NCBI RefSeq assembly: GCF_905220565.1 | Contig: NC_059420.1 | Coordinates: 1,798,001-1,862,000, forward strand | Direction: 5' to 3' | Source of the DNA: Melitaea cinxia | Lineage: Eukaryota; Arthropoda; Insecta; Lepidoptera; Nymphalidae | DNA length: 64,000 nucleotides | Made by a program: the position numbers and the translations under genes | In this document: positions 43,901 to 49,900 of the stretch, in pieces | Layout: every line of letters starts with the position of its first letter | Numbering within the stretch: the first letter of the stretch is position 1 | The notes under the pieces: generated by a model | Database searches by the model: none | Seen by the model: the letters and a program-made list of their open reading frames with translations, nothing else | Told to the model about the DNA's origin: nothing

Positions 43901-46900
43901 TTATAAGTAAGTATGTTTATTGTAATTAAATTTAAATAATATAAAACTAGGTATACCGATAAACTGAGGTGGGGCACAGCAGGAAATATCCTGCTCAAAA
44001 TCTGGAGCAGCCTGACCGGGGTCGTACCTCAACCTTACAGAAGATCACAGCTATAGCAGTATTATTACTACTTTACAGCAATATTGTGTTCCCGTGTAAA
44101 TAAGGTGACCAGGACTCCTGGTGGAGATTGAGGGTGGGGTCTGCAACGCGCTTGCGATGCTTCTGGTGTTGCAGGCGTCTATAAGCTACGGTAATCGCTT
44201 ACCATCAAGTGAACTACGCTATACGCTTGTTTGCGGACCGAGTTGTATAAAAAAAAATATTAACACAGACAAAACCGCGTCAAGAAACTAGTGTTAAGAC
44301 AATAGTTTTGAGCAATCGATTCTATTTTAGTTTGGCGTGTGTTCCAAATTAATTTCTGCGACGCAAATAGATGTTTAGAGGTGTTGCACATGTCTGGGGT
44401 GAGGGCCCTCACTGAGGGGCAACTTTAAAAGACCCCTCGAATTTTAAGATGGATTAGGGATGAAGTGTAGGTATTTATATTATTTTAAAGTATGTTTTGT
44501 ATAACTAAGCGTTTCAAGACTATTTTTTGTCCTTTGGGTTCGTTTGTAGATGTGTGTATAAAATGACTTAGTAACGATGTCACAACCATAGTCTATACAG
44601 CAATAACTATATAGAAGATGTATCAAGTTGAAACCTTCTACTAACTACCAGAATATAAGTTAGATCTACAGGATTACAACTGTGAAAGCTGCATGAAATT
44701 TCACGTAACGAATTTTACGTAACAGACAAATACAAAAAAAAAATAATTATATGAATAAAGACTCCTTCAACTAATTTCTCCTAAACGTCTCTCATGTACA
44801 GACACTGGACGGTTACAATTTTGTACTAGATGACCTGGTGAATTGCCACCTTGGAATTTAAAAAGCCGACCGATGGTGGGATAACCATCCAACTGCTGGC
44901 TTTGAAATATACAGGCCGAAGACTGGCAGCAGCGTCTTCGGTGCGACAAACAAAGCCAGCCCTGCGGTCACCAACCCGCCTGACCAGCGTGGTGACTATG
45001 GGCAAAACATATGAGTTCACGCTGTTTTTGGCGCGAACTTATGGAGGCCTGTGTCTATCAGTGGCGGAAGTGATGATCGAAATAAAACATAGATTATATT
45101 TTAGTTGGACATAGTTACATACTTGCGCAAAATGTCATTAAAATCGGTTCTGTAGCTTCAGAGATTAAACCGGACAAACATCGTGACACGAGATTTATAA
45201 GTATATATAGTTTCACACGCTTCGGTTATCTTTTCAAAAAGTGAATAACATTAATAAATCAAATGTATCCAAATTGTATCATCTTACTCCAATATAACCA
45301 ACTTCCTCCCCCAAAAAGTGGAATTTCGGTAAGTACAATCTGCTTCCGCCGGAAACTATCCCCCTCAATATCCACCCTCTTAGACCACCTGGCACTTATT
45401 CAAAATTTCTCTTTAAGTGTTAGTCATTTGTGTTTTGAAAAGAACTACCCCCATTGTTTAATTTTAATACCTAAATTTCTAGACTTGTTATTATTTTGGA
45501 CACGTGTTGATATTTTTTTGAACGAAATAATTTTTCAATAAGAAGAGATGTTTCGAAATACTTAATTTATGGTCTTATTGTGTGTTTTTGGGAGTATAAT
45601 TAAATTTAAAAAAAAAATCTTTTTTTAATAAGTCATCACAGTCTGCAAAAATATGAACACCATTTTGAAATAATAAATTTGACGTTTATATGAATTTAAG
45701 TTAAATTATTACGATTTTGTAAAATAGTTTTAAATATATATATTCTTTAAATATAGTCTTTGGAATAGTAAAAAATATCGCATTTGCTCGTAATAACTTT
45801 ATATCATCAAATGATATATATCTATCTATAATCTATAATCTATAATCTATAATATATATAAAAGCGAAAGGTCACTCACTCATCACGAAATCTCCGAAAC
45901 TATAATAGCTACAAACTTAAAATTTAGCAGGTAGGCTCCTTATAGGTTGTAGACATTCGATAAGAACGGATTTTACGAAACTCGACCCCTAAGGGGGTAA
46001 AACGGGGGTTGGAAGTTTGTGTGAAAGTCCCATGTTTTTGAAGTAAGAGACTTCAAATTTAAAATGTATGCCTTATAGATGATGAGAAGGTGTCCAAATA
46101 ATGTGTCTTTAGAAATCAACTCCCTTTTGGGGTTAAAACCGGGGATGGTAGGTTTACTCGCTCATCACGAAATCTCCGAAACTATAACACCTACAAACTT
46201 GAAATTTGGCACATAGGCTCCTTTTAGGGCTTAAACATTCGCTAAGAATGAATTTTACGAAATTCGACCTCTAAGGGGGTAAAACGGGGGTCGGAAGTTT
46301 GTATGAAAGTCCTATGTTTTTGAAGTAAGAGACTTGAAATTTAAAATGTACTTTCTTTAAATAGTGAGAAGGTGTCCAAATAATGTATCTTTAGAAATCA
46401 ACTCCTTCTTGGGATTAAAACGGGGAATGGTAGGTTGACTCCCTCATTACAAAATCTTCGAAACTATAACAGCTACAAACTTGAAATTTGGCAAGTAGGT
46501 TCCTTATAGGGCGTAAATATTCGCTAAGAGTTGATTTTATGAAACTCGACCCTTAAAGGGCTAAAACGGGGGTCGGAAGTTTGAATGAAAGTCTTATGTT
46601 TTTGAAGTAAGAGACTTGAAATTTAAAATATATGCTCTATAGATGGTGAGGAGGTGTCCAAATAATGCATCGTAATCTATATATATAAAAGAGAAAGGTC
46701 AGTGACTCACTCATCACGAGAACTCAAAAACCGCTGGATGGTCTATCCATCCAGGTTGGACAAAGATAAAGTTTGGCAGGGATGTAGATTATAGTTAGCA
46801 GACGTCCGCTAAGAACGGATTTTACGATATTCCATCGCTAAGGGGGTTTAATTGGGGTTGATAGTTTGTATGAAACATATACAGCCTGAAAATAAAACCA

Positions 46901-49900
46901 AAAATATGGTGTATGAGGTGAGATGTGGTGAGAGGTTTTATAAAAATAACTATTAAATTATACTAAACTGTGCCTTTTAAAAAGTTACTCAGTTTGATAA
47001 GCATTTCAAGTGACTGAAATAAAAAAAATAATTTGCGTTAAACATCTTAATAGTAATACATATCTTCATAACCACGAGGACGTAATCGCGGGCAACAGTT
47101 AGTGTATTATAAGTCCCCAAAAGTGTATGTGATCGATTCGCTCAAAATTTACTGAACGGATTTTCATGCGGTTTCAACATTGTAGAGAGGGCTCCACCAT
47201 TGGCAAGAGGAAGGTTTACGGAACGGCTAAGCCGATTTTGATGAGAGTTTCACTGGAAGTTTGCCGGCAAAACTTTGTGACACACTAATTTCAACGCGGG
47301 CGAAGCCGCGGGCACAGCTAGTAATATTATAAAGCTGAAATGTATGTTTGCTAACGGCGCTAATATCAGGCGGTACTGGTTGGAATCGAAAAATTATTTT
47401 TGCATTGGATATTCCATTTACCGAGGAAGGGCTATATAATTTTATGCTACGACCAATCCCCGCTGAAAGTTCTAAATAAAAAACGATGATTGTATGGGAA
47501 GTAGGAACAGGGATTCCAAAATGTTCACACAATTTTTATCTGATTTACAGATAACTTCCAATTATATATCTGGATTACAGATAACTTCCCATAGAATCAT
47601 CGTTGTTTATTTGGAACTTCCAGCCGGGATAGGAACTGACAATTAATAAGAAATGTTAGGAAAACAAGAAAAATATTCTTTTTTGAGAGTTTAAAAATGG
47701 TGGAACCGCGAGGCACAGCTATCTCAAATTGTGAAAAAAGTATACCGAAGTATGCAATTGTCATTTCGCACGAACTTGTAAAACAAAATGGCGGTCTATT
47801 ATTGTGATCTATGAATACGCTAACGTTACACTTCCGTACTTAACGCCATTAGGCACAGCGCACACGTGCGGTTCCCCTTGGCTAGTGATGGGTGGTATTT
47901 AGATTCTTATACAAGTACAATGAGGGTAAAGAGCGCTTTTTTATGAATGTTAATGCTTTTATGCCTTTATTATATTGTCAAGTATTTCTTTAGGCTGTTT
48001 GATGTTGAACCTAAGACTTAGTATTTTATGTTTAAAAAAAAATGATTAGAAGATGGAGTCACGTTAACCATATGTTAGAATTGTATAGAAAATTATTGTG
48101 AAATTTTATAGCATTACGATTTATCTGTCTTTAAAATATATAAAATTTTACAAGATGCGTATGTATTAGTTACATTAAATGGGTATTCTTAAAGTATATT
48201 TGAAATGAACAAATGTTAGGGCAGGCTGTCACACATCTGCCGCGCAGGTGCTAACTGAGGTAGAGGGCAGCTGTGGTGCTTGATACCTCGGTCATAAGAT
48301 TTAATATCGTCTGTTTTGTAATCTCTAAGCGAATAAATAGCCATTGCATCTAATAAATTAAGGGGTATATTATATAAAAATGATTCTTTATATGTCGCGT
48401 GCCCAGCTTATGTACCGACATGTTTTTAAAATCTGTATTATTTGTAAAGATTGATGTCAAAGATGATTATATTTTTATTTTCCTTTTTTTAATGTTTTCT
48501 CTACATTTTTATATATTTACTGGCCTGTCTTACATCCTGCCAATAAATTATTTCAGTATATTTGAGTGTTATCGCAAATAGATATTTTCTCAAATTCAAT
48601 TCTCCCCTTCAGAAATTCAAAAACTACATTGGACAGACTATATAGTAATATATTAGATATAGCTTATAATTATGTAAATTAACCTATCACTGAATTTTAA
48701 TTTAATATGATTTAGTTTTTAATGATTTAATTTTAAGCTAACTATAATTTATTGTAATTACATACATACATACATATAATCACGCCTCTTTCCCGTAGAG
48801 GGTAGGCAGAGACCACTTCTTTCCACTTGCTACGATCCTTACATACTTCTTTCGCTTCGTCCACTTTCATTATTCCCTTCATACATGCTCTTCGGTTTAG
48901 GGTACTCTTGACCTGGCCTTTTATCAAGACGTCCCTTATTTGGTCTCGGAACGTCCGCCTAGGTCTATTTATTGTAATATACTAATCTCAACCTGACATT
49001 TTAATTTGAAATCACTTTTACTAACCATTATTAACATCAACTTATTTCTTGTAAATGATATACAAATTTATAAAATAATGATTTTAAATTTTACATTTTT
49101 TGTTATCAATGATTGTTTGAAAATTTGTTTAAAGCTTAAATGTATAAAATGTTTATTAAAATGTAATTTCATATTGTTACCTGGAACCGCTGTTTGCAGT
49201 ATGATTGAGGTGACACTGAGCAAGTTTATAATGTACGAGAAACTTTAAATGTAATGGTGTTCATTTTAACCGACTTCCAAAAAAGGAGGAGGTTCTCAAT
49301 TCGACTGTATTTTTTTTTTATGTATGTTACATCAGAACTTTTGACTGGGTGGAGCGATTTCGACAAATTTTCTTTTAATCGAAAGGTGGTGTGTGCCAAT
49401 TGGTCCCATTTAAATTTATTTGAGATCTAACAACTACTTTTCGAGCTATATCTAATAATGCGTTTTTACTTGACGCTTTTTTCGTCGACCTACGTTGTAT
49501 TATACCGCATAACTTTTTACTGGATGTGACTGATGTACCGATTTTGAGAATTCTTTTTTTGTTGGAAAGGGGATATCCCTAGTTTGGTACCATGATAAGG
49601 AAACCAGGATATGATGATGGAATCCTAGAGAAATCGAGGGAAACTCTCAAAAATTCGCAATAACTTTTTACTGGGTGTACTGATTTTGATAATTTTTAAT
49701 TTAATCGAAAGCTGATGTTTATCATGTGGTCACATATAAATTTTATCGAGATCTGATAACTACTTTTTGAGTAATCTTTGATAATGCGTATTTACTTGAC
49801 TATTTTTTCGTCGATCTACGTTGAATTACTTGTTGTTGGTGCAATCTTGAAATAAAATTAAAAAAAAAAATCTGTTGTTCCAGCGCCCCGAACGTCGTGC

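Larger units (their letters stand above)
19923..49883 (+). other. neur: neur intron 1 (about 30 kb)
   Basis: Bounded by GTAAGA and a TTGTTCCAG acceptor. It contains only repeats and putative control elements; no other gene could be supported. Stretches without any recognised feature include 19.98-21.3, 22.7-23.3, 24.9-25.1, 26.0-27.7, 36.0-38.1 and 47.7-48.7 kb, all AT-rich. Confidence 0.85.

Noticed and set aside
45263..45541. 92-codon open frame
   Set aside because: No start context, domain, splice support or unusual composition; probably chance in low-complexity DNA.
45842..46690. Possible CRISPR-like regular array
   Set aside because: The regular 282-bp spacing reflects whole-unit tandem duplication; there are no short repeats with unique spacers and the DNA is eukaryotic.
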